From Sphingobacteriaceae bacterium (GTDB taxonomy: Bacteria > Bacteroidota > Bacteroidia > UBA7662), in contig PNNG01000034.1 in the NCBI GenBank assembly GCA_013824115.1, forward strand, positions 62,001 through 126,000: DNA of 64,000 nt. Reading direction: 5' to 3'. Below are positions 51,231 through 59,994 of the stretch, piece by piece. The notes below the pieces were generated by a model that was not told the origin of the DNA, made no database searches, and saw only the letters and a program-made list of their open reading frames with translations. The first letter of the stretch is position 1, and every line of letters begins with the position of its first letter. The position numbers and the translations under genes were made by a program.

Positions 51231-51952
51231 AAAAGTTGTTCTTGATAGTTTGGGTGATTGGAGGGTGTTCGCCTAAAATCGATACCCACGTGCAACAAGC
51301 AATGCTGCTGAAAATTGAAAGTGATGGCAAAGTGGAAGCATCGGCCGATAGTCTCATCGAGCCCTATCGCCTGGCTTTGAGAGGGGTGATGGACGAAGCC
51401 ATCATTTTTAATCCACATCAACTCCAAAAAAAGCAGCCTGAGTCGGCATTAGGCAATCTCTTGGCTGATATGGTATTGGAGGCGGCAAGAACGGAGTTTG
51501 GATGGGTTGATTTGGCGATGTTAAATTATGGTGGCATCAGGGCCGGACTCCCTGCCGATACCTTGCGCATTGGCCATGTTTTGGAGATGCTTCCCTTTAA
51601 TAACATGCTTCAATTGGTGGAAATGGACAGCACTTTATTGCACACCTTTTTGCAGCATTGGGTAGAAAAAGGGGGGACGCCCTTCGCGGGCGTATCTCTG
51701 ATAGCCAAAGGCAAGGTGCTTCAAAACATCAGCATAGGAGGAACGCCTCTCAGTAATCAAAAAAAATACCGGGTAGTAATGCCCGATTATGTGGCCAATG
51801 GTGGGGATGGATGTGGATTCTTATCAGCGGCTACCACGCAACAAGTTGGTACCCGTTTGTTGTCGGAAATTATCATTGTTTCCTTGAAGCAAAAGGCGCG
51901 TAATGAATTGCAGTTAAAAGCAGGTACCGATGGAAGATTTGTCATTGAATAG
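51227..51952 (+). CDS. Lipoprotein with 5'-nucleotidase C-terminal domain
   Basis: A 241-residue lipoprotein (MKKLFLIVWVIGGCSPK, lipobox VIGGC). It corresponds to the C-terminal substrate-binding domain of UshA-type 5'-nucleotidases: SALGNLLADMVLEAAR, LNYGGIRAGLP, LEMLPFNNML and the nucleotide-stacking loop PDYVANGGDGCGFL. It has no catalytic metal site of its own; that is encoded by the next gene, which overlaps by 23 bp. In a normal nucleotidase the catalytic domain comes first and both are one chain, so this is a split enzyme in reversed order. Confidence 0.85.
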   Translation: MKKLFLIVWVIGGCSPKIDTHVQQAMLLKIESDGKVEASADSLIEPYRLALRGVMDEAIIFNPHQLQKKQPESALGNLLADMVLEAARTEFGWVDLAMLNYGGIRAGLPADTLRIGHVLEMLPFNNMLQLVEMDSTLLHTFLQHWVEKGGTPFAGVSLIAKGKVLQNISIGGTPLSNQKKYRVVMPDYVANGGDGCGFLSAATTQQVGTRLLSEIIIVSLKQKARNELQLKAGTDGRFVIE

Positions 51953-52871
51953 AAGAGCCTTTGTAAAACAGGTGGGAATGGCTGCAGCTGTGCTGGCCTT
52001 TCCCTGGCCTGCTTGGGGTGCTAATAGTCGCAAAGCCGAACGCTTGACCATTTTATTTACCAACGATACCCACAGCCGTATCGATCCTTTTCCGGCCAAT
52101 GGTCCCAACGCAGGTATGGGGGGCATTGCCATGCGTAAAAAACTCATCGATGAGATAAGGCAACAAGCAGGACACGTATTGCTGTTTGATGCTGGAGATA
52201 TCTTTCAAGGCACACCTTATTTTAATTTCTTCAAGGGAGCTTTAGAAATGAAGGCCATGCAATGGATGGGCTATGATGCTGCTACATTGGGTAACCACGA
52301 TTTTGACGAAGGTGTTGATAATTTGGTGAAGCAAATGGAACATGTGCGTTTCCCCTTTTTGGTTGCCAATTATGATTGTTCGGCCACTCCGCTTCAAGAA
52401 CGGGTGAAACCCTATCATGTATTTCGGAAAGCTGGAATTCGCATTGGTGTATTTGGCTTGGGGATTGATCCGAAAGGACTCATTCCAGAGAAGTTGTTTG
52501 GACGGGTTATTTACACCGATCCCTACGAAGCTGCTAGTCGCATGGTAGCCACATTACGCAAGCATGAAAAATGCGAACTCGTTATTTGCTTGTCGCATTT
52601 AGGATACCGTTATCAAGACGAAAAGCCCAGCGACCTCCGTATCGCATCAGTGGTGAAGGGCATCGACATCATCATAGGGGGGCATACCCACACTGTGCTA
52701 GAAACAGCCGATAAAGTAGCGCATGCTTCGGGAGAGGTAACGCATATCTGTCAGACTGGTCATAGTGGTCTGCGTTTGGGACGCATCGACATAGATGTGG
52801 TGAATAAGCGGCTGCAAAAGAAGGGACTTCAATTGGCCTTGAAGCCCGTAGTTTCTCCCGCTTTGGGATAG
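51930..52871 (+). CDS. Tat-exported 5'-nucleotidase catalytic-domain metallophosphatase
   Basis: The 313-residue protein begins with a twin-arginine-type signal (SLNRRAFVKQ then a hydrophobic AAAVLAFPWPAWGA). It carries the calcineurin-like metal ligands: FTNDTHSRIDPF (D46, H48), LFDAGDIFQGTPY, LGNHDFDEG, LSHLGY and GGHTHTVLE. This matches the N-terminal half of UshA-type periplasmic nucleotidases. The partner substrate-binding domain is the preceding lipoprotein gene. Together they probably dephosphorylate extracellular nucleotides, releasing nucleosides that a NupC-type carrier could import; that pathway link is inference. Confidence 0.88.
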   Translation: MEDLSLNRRAFVKQVGMAAAVLAFPWPAWGANSRKAERLTILFTNDTHSRIDPFPANGPNAGMGGIAMRKKLIDEIRQQAGHVLLFDAGDIFQGTPYFNFFKGALEMKAMQWMGYDAATLGNHDFDEGVDNLVKQMEHVRFPFLVANYDCSATPLQERVKPYHVFRKAGIRIGVFGLGIDPKGLIPEKLFGRVIYTDPYEAASRMVATLRKHEKCELVICLSHLGYRYQDEKPSDLRIASVVKGIDIIIGGHTHTVLETADKVAHASGEVTHICQTGHSGLRLGRIDIDVVNKRLQKKGLQLALKPVVSPALG

Positions 52872-53174
52872 ATTTCCACAGCTTTTGAGTGGTTTCTGCC
52901 TTTCTGAAGCCCTGAGTGTTAATAAATCCTTATCAAATAGTTAAATATTTTCTAACTATATGATAATCAGTTTTATATAGAGAACTAATGAAATGCAAGG
53001 CAGAACGAAAAAAGTTTTGATAAAAAAAATTCACATTCATTTTGGGGAAAACTTGGGGAATACGCTGATTCAAGGGCACTTTGAAACAAACAAGGATGAG
53101 GACGTTTTTTCTGCATTTTTTTTTATCTCATCTTCGACCTCCCGCAAGGGAAGATTAAACAATTAGACTGGCCT
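52872..53174. other. 303-bp AT-rich intergenic region upstream of dnaA
   Basis: Contains ATAGTTA-N9-TAACTAT (52937-52959), long A and T tracts, and one DnaA-box-like ATTTCCACA (one mismatch to TTTTCCACA) near 52870-52880. There is no cluster of DnaA boxes, so I do not call an origin. A possible dnaA promoter lies at 53016-53044. Confidence 0.6.
53016..53044 (+). promoter_or_regulatory. Possible dnaA promoter
   Basis: TTTG at 53016-53019 and TCATTTTG at 53037-53044 are 17 nt apart; the second box deviates from TAnnTTTG at its second base. It would give a leader of about 125 nt. Confidence 0.3.
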
Positions 53175-54608
53175 ATGGCAGAGAGATCGAAAGAGTTGGT
53201 GTGGGAAAATTGCCTCTCCATTATCCGTGATAATGTAAACCCCCAGAGTTTCAAAACCTGGTTTGAACCCATTGTGCCAGTGCGTTTGCGCGAGTCGGTG
53301 TTGACCATCCAGGTACCGAGCCAATTTTTTTACGAATGGTTAGAAGAGCATTATGTAAACCTGCTTCACAAGACTATTAAGCGTGAGCTTGGAACAGAAG
53401 GACGCTTAGAGTACAGCATTGTAATGGACCATCAAGGCCAAGACAAAACGCCTTACACCATCCATGTGCCCGGTTCACAAGCCCGCGCAAAAAATCCCGA
53501 TTTGAATGTCGCCGTTAACATTGGGGCCAGTATCAAGAATCCGTTCATTATTCCGGGTTTGAAAAAAATCAATGTTGATTCGCAGCTGAATCCACGATAC
53601 ACTTTCGACAATTACGTAGAAGGCGATTGCAATCGATTGGCACGCAGTGCAGGCATGGCAGTTGCTGCAAAGCCAGGAGGTACTTCTTTCAATCCACTCA
53701 TGATTTACGGCAATGTGGGTTTGGGTAAAAGTCACTTGGTGCAGGCCGTGGGCAATCAAATCAAGGCGAATTTTCCCAATAAAACCGTGCTCTATGTTAC
53801 TGCTGAAAAGTTTACCCAGCAATTCATCGACGCACTCAAGAACAATTCGGCCAATGATTTTGTGAATTTCTATCAGCTCATGGATGTACTTATCCTCGAT
53901 GACGTTCACAATTTTGCCAATAAAGAAAAGACGCAGGATGTCTTCTTCCATATTTTCAATCACCTTCACCAAAGCGGCAAGCAATTGATTTTAACCAGCG
54001 ACCGGGCTCCTAAAGATCTCAAGGGCATGGAAGAAAGGCTGTTGTCGCGCTTCAAGTGGGGATTGAGTACCGATTTGCAATTGCCTGATTTTGAGACCCG
54101 AGTAGCGATTCTCGAAATGAAGATGTATGCCGATGGCATTGAGCTGCCCCGTGAGGTAGTGGAGTTCATTGCGCATAATATCAACAGCAATATCCGTGAG
54201 CTCGAAGGCGCCTTGACCTCTTTGTTGGCGTATACAACACTCAGCAAAAAGCAGCCCGACCTGGAACTCGCTCGTTTGGTCATGCGGAATTTTGTGAAAA
54301 ACGTCAGTCTCGAAATTTCCATTGAATCTATCCAGTCGTTGGTTTGTGAGTATTTCGATATCAATGTTGACTTACTCAAGGCCAAAACGCGCAAACGCGA
54401 GGTGGTTCAAGCCCGTCAGATATCGATGTATTTCGCTAAAAAGCTCACCAAGAATAGTTTAAAAACCATTGGAGAGTATTTTGGAGGTCGCGATCACTCC
54501 ACGGTTATTCACAGTTGTCAAACGGTGGAAGACTTAATGGAGACCGATCGTCGCTTTAAGGGCTATGTAGAGGAAATCCAAAAGAAAATTAAGATCAGTA
54601 CCGTGTAA
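53175..54608 (+). CDS. dnaA: Chromosomal replication initiator DnaA
   Basis: DnaA opens the origin and recruits the helicase. The 477-residue protein has domain I (WENCLSIIRDNVNPQSFKTWFEPI) and a short linker. The AAA+ domain has Walker A GNVGLGKS at 179-186, Walker B LILDDVH at 239-245 and sensor segments. The C-terminal DNA-binding domain IV carries the signature GGRDHSTVIHSC. The length is typical. Upstream is a 303-bp AT-rich gap without a DnaA-box cluster, so the origin need not be here. Confidence 0.98.
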   Translation: MAERSKELVWENCLSIIRDNVNPQSFKTWFEPIVPVRLRESVLTIQVPSQFFYEWLEEHYVNLLHKTIKRELGTEGRLEYSIVMDHQGQDKTPYTIHVPGSQARAKNPDLNVAVNIGASIKNPFIIPGLKKINVDSQLNPRYTFDNYVEGDCNRLARSAGMAVAAKPGGTSFNPLMIYGNVGLGKSHLVQAVGNQIKANFPNKTVLYVTAEKFTQQFIDALKNNSANDFVNFYQLMDVLILDDVHNFANKEKTQDVFFHIFNHLHQSGKQLILTSDRAPKDLKGMEERLLSRFKWGLSTDLQLPDFETRVAILEMKMYADGIELPREVVEFIAHNINSNIRELEGALTSLLAYTTLSKKQPDLELARLVMRNFVKNVSLEISIESIQSLVCEYFDINVDLLKAKTRKREVVQARQISMYFAKKLTKNSLKTIGEYFGGRDHSTVIHSCQTVEDLMETDRRFKGYVEEIQKKIKISTV

Positions 54609-54613
54609 CTTTG
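54606..54613 (+). promoter_or_regulatory. Candidate -7 box (TAACTTTG) for hisS-hutH
   Basis: A TAnnTTTG match overlapping the dnaA stop codon, 19 nt before the hisS start. No good TTG is seen at the right distance. Confidence 0.35.
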
Positions 54614-54632
54614 CCCTTTCAAAGCACGAAAG

Positions 54633-56012
54633 ATGGCGATAGTTAAACCCAGTTTGGCCCGAGGAACCCGCGATTTTGGTCCGGAGCTCATGGCCAAGCG
54701 CAAATACATCTTTAACATCCTTGAATCGGCCTTTCGGAAGTATGGCTTTTTGCCATTTGAGACGCCGGCCATGGAGAACTTGTCGACCCTCACAGGCAAG
54801 TATGGAGAGGAAGGAGACAGGCTCATTTTCAAGATTTTGAATTCGGGCGATTATCTCGGAGAAGTGAGCCTACAGCAGTTTGAAACTGCCAAAGCCGATG
54901 GTTCACGTTCATTTACAGGCTTGGTTTCGGAAAAGGCGCTGCGGTATGATCTTACGGTGCCTTTTGCCCGCTTTGTGGCTATGAATCGCGGCAGTTTGAA
55001 TTTCCCGTTCAAGCGCTATCAGATGCAGCCCGTTTGGCGTGCCGATAGGCCTCAAAAAGGTCGCTACCGCGAGTTTTATCAGTGCGATGCCGATGTAATT
55101 GGAAGCACTTCATTACAGCACGAGGCTGAGTTGATTGCATTGTATGTAGAAGCATTCCAGAAATTGGGTCTGCGTAATTTTACCGTGCGGGTGAATAACC
55201 GGAAGTTTTTTGCTCCCATTGCCCAAAAATTGGGCTTGAGTGGAGGTGAGCAAGCCTTGGCCACGCCACTTGATAAATTAGACAAAGTAGGAGCGGAGGT
55301 CGTCAAAGCCGAATTGTTGGAGGCAGGTGCATCCACCACAGCGCTGGATGGCTTTTTTGAGTTGCTGGCTCAGTCAAGCTCGCCCAACACACTTGCCCAG
55401 CTTTGCGGCTGGTTGGGTGAAGAGGCTGCAGCACTTCCAAAAGCAGAAATGGAGCAAGTGTGGCAGTTGCTTGAAGCACTGCAGGTAGATACAAGCAAAG
55501 TGCGTTTTGATATGACGCTCGCCCGTGGCCTGGATTATTATACCGGAACCATTGTAGAAGTTGTGACGCATGAAGTAGCCATGGGAAGTATTGGCGGCGG
55601 GGGGCGTTACGACAAGTTGACCGGTATTTTCGGTGTCGATGGTTTGTCAGGAGTAGGGGTATCGTTTGGTGCAGAGCGCATTATGGATGTGATGGAGCAA
55701 TTACAACTTTTTCCTGGCCATATTTACCATGCTTGTGATGTATTGGTTTTTCATTTTTCAGAGTCGGAAAGTCTACACGCAGCCGCAGTAGTTGCCCGTT
55801 TACGAGCGGCGGGTGTAGGAGTTGAATGGTACAGCGAAGGAAACAAGCTTAAAAAGGCCTTTGCCTATGCCGAAGCCAAGCACATTCCTTATTTGGCCAT
55901 TATAGGTGAAGAGGAAGCCAAAACAGATACTGTAGCCTTGAAAAATTTGGCAGCAGGTACACAAGAAATCATGGCAAGTAGCCAGCTTAGCCAACAATTC
56001 ATTCGCGCATGA
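54633..56012 (+). CDS. hisS: Histidyl-tRNA synthetase
   Basis: This class II synthetase charges tRNA-His. The 459-residue protein begins PSLARGTRDFGPE and has motif 2 (FKRYQMQPVWRADRPQKGRYREFYQCDAD). The HisRS-specific histidine-binding segment LARGLDYYTGTIVEV, motif 3 (GSIGGGGRYDKL, then GVGVSFGAERI) and a C-terminal anticodon-binding domain follow. Its TGA overlaps the start of hutH by 4 bp, so aminoacylation and degradation of the same amino acid are encoded on one transcript. Confidence 0.97.
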   Translation: MAIVKPSLARGTRDFGPELMAKRKYIFNILESAFRKYGFLPFETPAMENLSTLTGKYGEEGDRLIFKILNSGDYLGEVSLQQFETAKADGSRSFTGLVSEKALRYDLTVPFARFVAMNRGSLNFPFKRYQMQPVWRADRPQKGRYREFYQCDADVIGSTSLQHEAELIALYVEAFQKLGLRNFTVRVNNRKFFAPIAQKLGLSGGEQALATPLDKLDKVGAEVVKAELLEAGASTTALDGFFELLAQSSSPNTLAQLCGWLGEEAAALPKAEMEQVWQLLEALQVDTSKVRFDMTLARGLDYYTGTIVEVVTHEVAMGSIGGGGRYDKLTGIFGVDGLSGVGVSFGAERIMDVMEQLQLFPGHIYHACDVLVFHFSESESLHAAAVVARLRAAGVGVEWYSEGNKLKKAFAYAEAKHIPYLAIIGEEEAKTDTVALKNLAAGTQEIMASSQLSQQFIRA

Positions 56013-57490
56013 TGCAACTTTTTTTGGGAGGTAAGCTTTCATTTACCGATTTACAAACCGTTCTGGAAGGCGAGGTGGAGGTTACGCTTTCTGAAGATGC
56101 CAAGGCGCGCATTCAGAAGGGCAAAAGCTATCTCGATGGTAAACTCACAGGCAACAAAGAATTGTTTTACGGCATCAATACAGGCTTTGGGGCCTTGTGT
56201 AATGTAGGCATTCAACCCGATGCCCTGAGCGATTTACAACACAATCTCATACGTTCTCATGCCTGTGGCATGGGACAAGAAGTGCCGCACGCCCTTGTAC
56301 GACTCATGTTGGTACTCAAAATTCAATCGCTGGCCTACGGCCATTCGGGCGTGGCTTTAAAAACCGTAGAGCGCTTGGTTGATTTTTATAATGCCCAAAT
56401 GCTTCCGGTGGTATACCAACAAGGTTCCTTGGGCGCATCGGGCGATTTGGCTCCTTTGGCGCATCTTTGCTTGCCTTTGATAGGTGAGGGTGAAGTACAA
56501 CTTGGAACCGAACGGCTGTCGGCAGCAGCGGCTTTGCAGCGAATGGGTTGGCAGCCTTTGCATTTGGAAGCCAAAGAAGGTTTGGCCTTGTTGAATGGCA
56601 CCCAATTCATGACGGCCTATGGATGTTATGCCATCCTGGCCGCCGAGGATTTACTGCAAAAGGCGGATCTGGTTGCGGCAGCTTCGCTCGATGCTTTTGG
56701 AGGTCGTTTAGAACCTTTTCATCCAGCCATCCATCAGGTGCGGCCTCATCCAGGTCAGCAACAGGTAGCTGCGCACATGCTGGATCTGCTTCAAGGCAGT
56801 GAGTTGCAAAAGCAAGAGAGACAAGCGGTACAAGATCCATACAGTTTCCGATGCGTACCCCAGGTTCACGGTGCCTCACGCGATGTTTGTAAGCATGTAA
56901 AAGAGGTTTTTAGCCGCGAAATGAATGCTGTGAGCGACAATCCAAACATCTTCCCCGAAGAAGATCTCATCATTAGCGGTGGCAACTTCCACGGACAGCC
57001 TTTGGCGTTGGCTTTAGATTACCTGGCCATGGCTTTGTCGGAGCTAGGCTCCATCAGTGAGCGCAGAACTTATCAATTGATCTCTGGTACACGAGGTCTA
57101 CCGCCCTTTTTAGCAGTCAATTCTGGCCTTCACTCGGGCTTAATGATTCCGCAATACACCGCCGCATCCATTGCTTCACAAAACAAACAACTTACGGTAC
57201 CGGCCAGTACCGACAGTATTGTGTCGTCAAACGGACAAGAAGACCATGTAAGCATGGGTGCCAATGCCGCTACCAAGCTTTTTCAAGTGGTTGATAATGC
57301 CTACCGATTGCTGGCCATCGAATGGTTAACGGCTTGCCAGGCATTGGATTTCAGAGACGCCAAAAGCTCGGAAGTAATTGAAAAGCACAAACAACAGTTT
57401 CGCAATCAAGTGAGCTTCATGCAAACCGATCGTTTTTTACATGCCGATATGGTAGCTGCAGAAACGTTTTTACGCTCCTTTGAGCTCTGA
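56009..57490 (+). CDS. hutH: Histidine ammonia-lyase
   Basis: HutH deaminates histidine to urocanate using an MIO cofactor formed from the A143-S144-G145 tripeptide (LGASGDLAPLAH). The 493-residue protein has YGINTGFGALCN and the substrate-selectivity pair S83-H84 (RSHACGMG), which is the histidine type rather than the His-Leu of tyrosine or Phe-Leu of phenylalanine lyases. The QDPYSFRCVPQVHG and PASTDSIVSSNGQEDHVSMG segments of the family are also intact. The other hut genes (hutU, hutI, hutG) are absent here. It is translationally coupled to hisS and overlaps the convergent lgt by 21 bp. Confidence 0.93.
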   Translation: MMQLFLGGKLSFTDLQTVLEGEVEVTLSEDAKARIQKGKSYLDGKLTGNKELFYGINTGFGALCNVGIQPDALSDLQHNLIRSHACGMGQEVPHALVRLMLVLKIQSLAYGHSGVALKTVERLVDFYNAQMLPVVYQQGSLGASGDLAPLAHLCLPLIGEGEVQLGTERLSAAAALQRMGWQPLHLEAKEGLALLNGTQFMTAYGCYAILAAEDLLQKADLVAAASLDAFGGRLEPFHPAIHQVRPHPGQQQVAAHMLDLLQGSELQKQERQAVQDPYSFRCVPQVHGASRDVCKHVKEVFSREMNAVSDNPNIFPEEDLIISGGNFHGQPLALALDYLAMALSELGSISERRTYQLISGTRGLPPFLAVNSGLHSGLMIPQYTAASIASQNKQLTVPASTDSIVSSNGQEDHVSMGANAATKLFQVVDNAYRLLAIEWLTACQALDFRDAKSSEVIEKHKQQFRNQVSFMQTDRFLHADMVAAETFLRSFEL

Positions 57491-58264
57491 TTGACGACTG
57501 CGGTACCACAGCCAAAATCCCAAAAGTATCAGTGGTAGGCTCAGCCATTGGCCCATATTGAGCGCCATTTGCTTTTCGAAGTCCACTTGCACATCTTTGA
57601 TAAATTCGATGACGAACCGGAATCCGAAAATCAACATCAGAAACATTCCAAACATACGTCCGGCGTATTTGCCTGCCTGTTGTTTCCAATAAGCCCGGTA
57701 CAATATGCTAAATGAGAGGAGATAAAAGAGAGCTTCGTACAACTGGCTGGGGTGGCGTGGGATGCCATCGCCCAAACGCTCAAAAACAAAACCCCAAGGC
57801 AAATCGGTGGGTGCCCCTACAATTTCGGAATTCATGAGGTTGCCAATACGAATGAGTGTGGCTGCCAAAGCCACTACCATCACCAAACGATCGGTTACCC
57901 AAAAAAAGCCTGTTTGCGGATACTTTTTTCCGTAAAGATAATTGGCCAGCAAAATGCCCACCACTGCTCCATGAGAGGCCAATCCGCCTTCCCAAATTTT
58001 TAGAATTTCTATGGGGTTAGAGAGATAGTAAGCCGGCTCATAAAACAAGCAGTGCCCCAAACGGGCTCCTGCAATGGTTCCAATACCTACATACATCGAC
58101 AAACTATCGAGCAGGGTAAGGGCTTTTCCCTCTTGCTTGAAGACCTTTTCAAGCAAATAATAGCCAAATACGAATCCCGACATGAACAACAAGCCATACC
58201 AACGAATAGGTAGGAGGTCGGGTAAAATTTCGGGGTTTACATTCCAGTGAACGACGGCAAACAT
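57470..58264 (-). CDS. lgt: Prolipoprotein diacylglyceryl transferase
   Basis: Lgt transfers diacylglycerol from phosphatidylglycerol to the lipobox cysteine, the first step in lipoprotein maturation, as needed for the many lipoproteins in this window. The 264-residue inner membrane protein has seven predicted helices. It has the GARLGHCLFY and GGLASHGA segments (H98) and the signature RIGNLMNSEIVG with R139 and N142. GIPRHPSQLYEA lies in the C-terminal half. The start codon is an ATG; a TACCTTCG box lies about 30 nt upstream on its strand. Confidence 0.96.
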   Translation of the reverse strand: MFAVVHWNVNPEILPDLLPIRWYGLLFMSGFVFGYYLLEKVFKQEGKALTLLDSLSMYVGIGTIAGARLGHCLFYEPAYYLSNPIEILKIWEGGLASHGAVVGILLANYLYGKKYPQTGFFWVTDRLVMVVALAATLIRIGNLMNSEIVGAPTDLPWGFVFERLGDGIPRHPSQLYEALFYLLSFSILYRAYWKQQAGKYAGRMFGMFLMLIFGFRFVIEFIKDVQVDFEKQMALNMGQWLSLPLILLGFWLWYRSRQSELKGA

Positions 58265-58395
58265 GCAAATAATTTGAAACGAAGGTAAAGATTTGTTGCT
58301 ATTTCAAAGTTAAATGCTTCTAGTAAAGAAAAGAAGGCACCTACCCTGTGCAGGGTATTTTGCTTATGCGCATTCATATTGAGCCAATTCTATGT

Positions 58396-58403
58396 TAGCT
58401 TTG
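58396..58403 (+). promoter_or_regulatory. Candidate -7 box (TAGCTTTG) for the second T9SS protein gene
   Basis: A TAnnTTTG match 19 nt before the start codon. Upstream, TACCCT-GTGC-AGGGTA (58342-58357) is a 6-bp inverted repeat that could be an operator. Confidence 0.4.
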
Positions 58404-58422
58404 AATTCTAATTCAAAACGCC

Positions 58423-59937
58423 ATGAATAAGCTTTCCGTTTTTTTGTTTCTCATTACCATGTCAGTATGTATGGTATTTCCAGCTTCGGCCAAATGGCCT
58501 GTACCTCGGGTGAAAACCCATGAAGCAGTGAAGAAGTACGAGCAAATACTGCGCAATGTAGATCTACGCAACGCCAGGGTGGGTGCATCGGGTTTTCCGG
58601 ACTCAGCCTTGATTTACAGCTGGGACAATAATGCTTGGACGCTCGATAACTCTGTGGGCATTCGATATCAAAATGGCAGGGTATCGCGCTTGATTTTTTA
58701 TGTAAGTGGCTTGCCACTACTCCAGTATGTTTATACTTACAATGCTGGAGGCAGAGCTACATTGGTAGAGTCGCAGTTGACCTTTCCGGGTCAACCTGTG
58801 CAAGTAACCGCCCGTTTTGTGATGAACTACGACCTCAATGGCAATCAAACATCAATGCAAGTTTTTGAACGCGATAGTTCAGGATTAGTGCTTGAAAGTG
58901 GCGATTCATTGCAAATTACCTATTCGGGTAGTACCCCTACGCAAGCAATTTCCATGTATTACGATACCTTTAATGGTCCCGCGGCTTGGAGAAACGGAAC
59001 CAGATTTACAGCAATGACATTTGGGGCCAATGGCCATGCAACCGGGGTAACCATGACTCCTTGGGATGCAATCACCAATGCATGGCTTACCGCTGATGAT
59101 ATGCGTTATTCTGAAGTAGCTTGGAGGTTTGGTTATGCGGGTTTTTCAACTGTTTTTGGTGGGTTAATGGACATCAGCCAATTCTTGTTTTCAGAATTGC
59201 CTATTTCGGAAAATGATTACCAATTAGAGCCCACCGATTACATTCTAGAAGAGCGTTCAGGTGGTAATTTTGTATTGGCTTATCGGGTTGCTTCAACCAT
59301 GAATGGAACCCAAGTTAGTCAAATTGTAGAGCAAAATCGGGTGAATAATGCTTGGATAGATACTGATCGGGTACTTTTCACCTATAGTGGTCAGCGCATG
59401 ACCATGTCCTTGGACCAATACTTTGAAAACGGCAATTGGATTTCTGACTACCGCCGTATGTGGACCTACGATTCGTTCAACAATTTAACCGAGGAGCGTG
59501 CTGAATGGAATAGTACTGGAACTTGGATAGTTAACAACGCCAACGCCCATCAATTGAGCTACACCAATGATAACCGGGTTTTCCGTTGGGTCAATCAGTC
59601 GTGGGACGGAATGACGAATCAGTATGAGAACAATGATAAGCGTGAGTACTTTTTTGGAGGCCTGCCACTCAGCACCCCTTTGGTAAAGCGTTCGAATGCC
59701 ATGGTACTTTATCCGAATCCCGCAAACGGCTGGATAAAATTGGCCATCCAAGAGGCGGTCAAAGGGCCTCTGTTCATCGAAATCATTGATTTAAGTGGAA
59801 AGCGCGTTCGTCAGCAACAATTTGATGCACAAACAACCGAATATGTATTAGACGTATCGGGCTTAGCCAATGGTGTTTATCGGGTGGTAGCCAACACAAC
59901 GGGTAGTTTGTTTGAACAGCCTTTGGTGAAATACTGA
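58423..59937 (+). CDS. Secreted protein with T9SS type A sorting domain
   Basis: A 504-residue protein with a signal peptide (MNKLSVFLFLITMSVCMVFPASA). The long middle (about 40-420) is built of YD/RHS-like short beta repeats (YTYNAGGRATLVESQ, YDLNGNQTSMQVF, FTYSGQRMTMSLDQYF). The C terminus has a type A T9SS sorting domain (MVLYPNPANGWIKLAIQ, then IEIIDLSGKRVRQQQF, then LANGVYRVVA). The YD-like repeats suggest a surface or secreted structural protein, but I cannot assign a function. It ends at a very strong bidirectional terminator. Confidence 0.85.
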   Translation: MNKLSVFLFLITMSVCMVFPASAKWPVPRVKTHEAVKKYEQILRNVDLRNARVGASGFPDSALIYSWDNNAWTLDNSVGIRYQNGRVSRLIFYVSGLPLLQYVYTYNAGGRATLVESQLTFPGQPVQVTARFVMNYDLNGNQTSMQVFERDSSGLVLESGDSLQITYSGSTPTQAISMYYDTFNGPAAWRNGTRFTAMTFGANGHATGVTMTPWDAITNAWLTADDMRYSEVAWRFGYAGFSTVFGGLMDISQFLFSELPISENDYQLEPTDYILEERSGGNFVLAYRVASTMNGTQVSQIVEQNRVNNAWIDTDRVLFTYSGQRMTMSLDQYFENGNWISDYRRMWTYDSFNNLTEERAEWNSTGTWIVNNANAHQLSYTNDNRVFRWVNQSWDGMTNQYENNDKREYFFGGLPLSTPLVKRSNAMVLYPNPANGWIKLAIQEAVKGPLFIEIIDLSGKRVRQQQFDAQTTEYVLDVSGLANGVYRVVANTTGSLFEQPLVKY

Positions 59938-59940
59938 TAG

Positions 59941-59984
59941 AAACAAAAAAAGGGCTCGCGAAAGCGAGCCCTTTTTTTGTTTTG
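59941..59984. terminator. Bidirectional terminator with 15-bp stem and GAAA loop
   Basis: AAAAAAAGGGCTCGC (59945-59959) and GCGAGCCCTTTTTTT (59964-59978) pair perfectly around GAAA, serving both converging genes. Confidence 0.92.
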
Positions 59985-59994
59985 ACGGCAGCCT

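Noticed and set aside
52872-53174. Replication origin next to dnaA
   Set aside because: The gap is AT-rich but shows only one imperfect DnaA-box-like site and no cluster; origins in this phylum are not always beside dnaA. GC-skew over the whole chromosome would be decisive.
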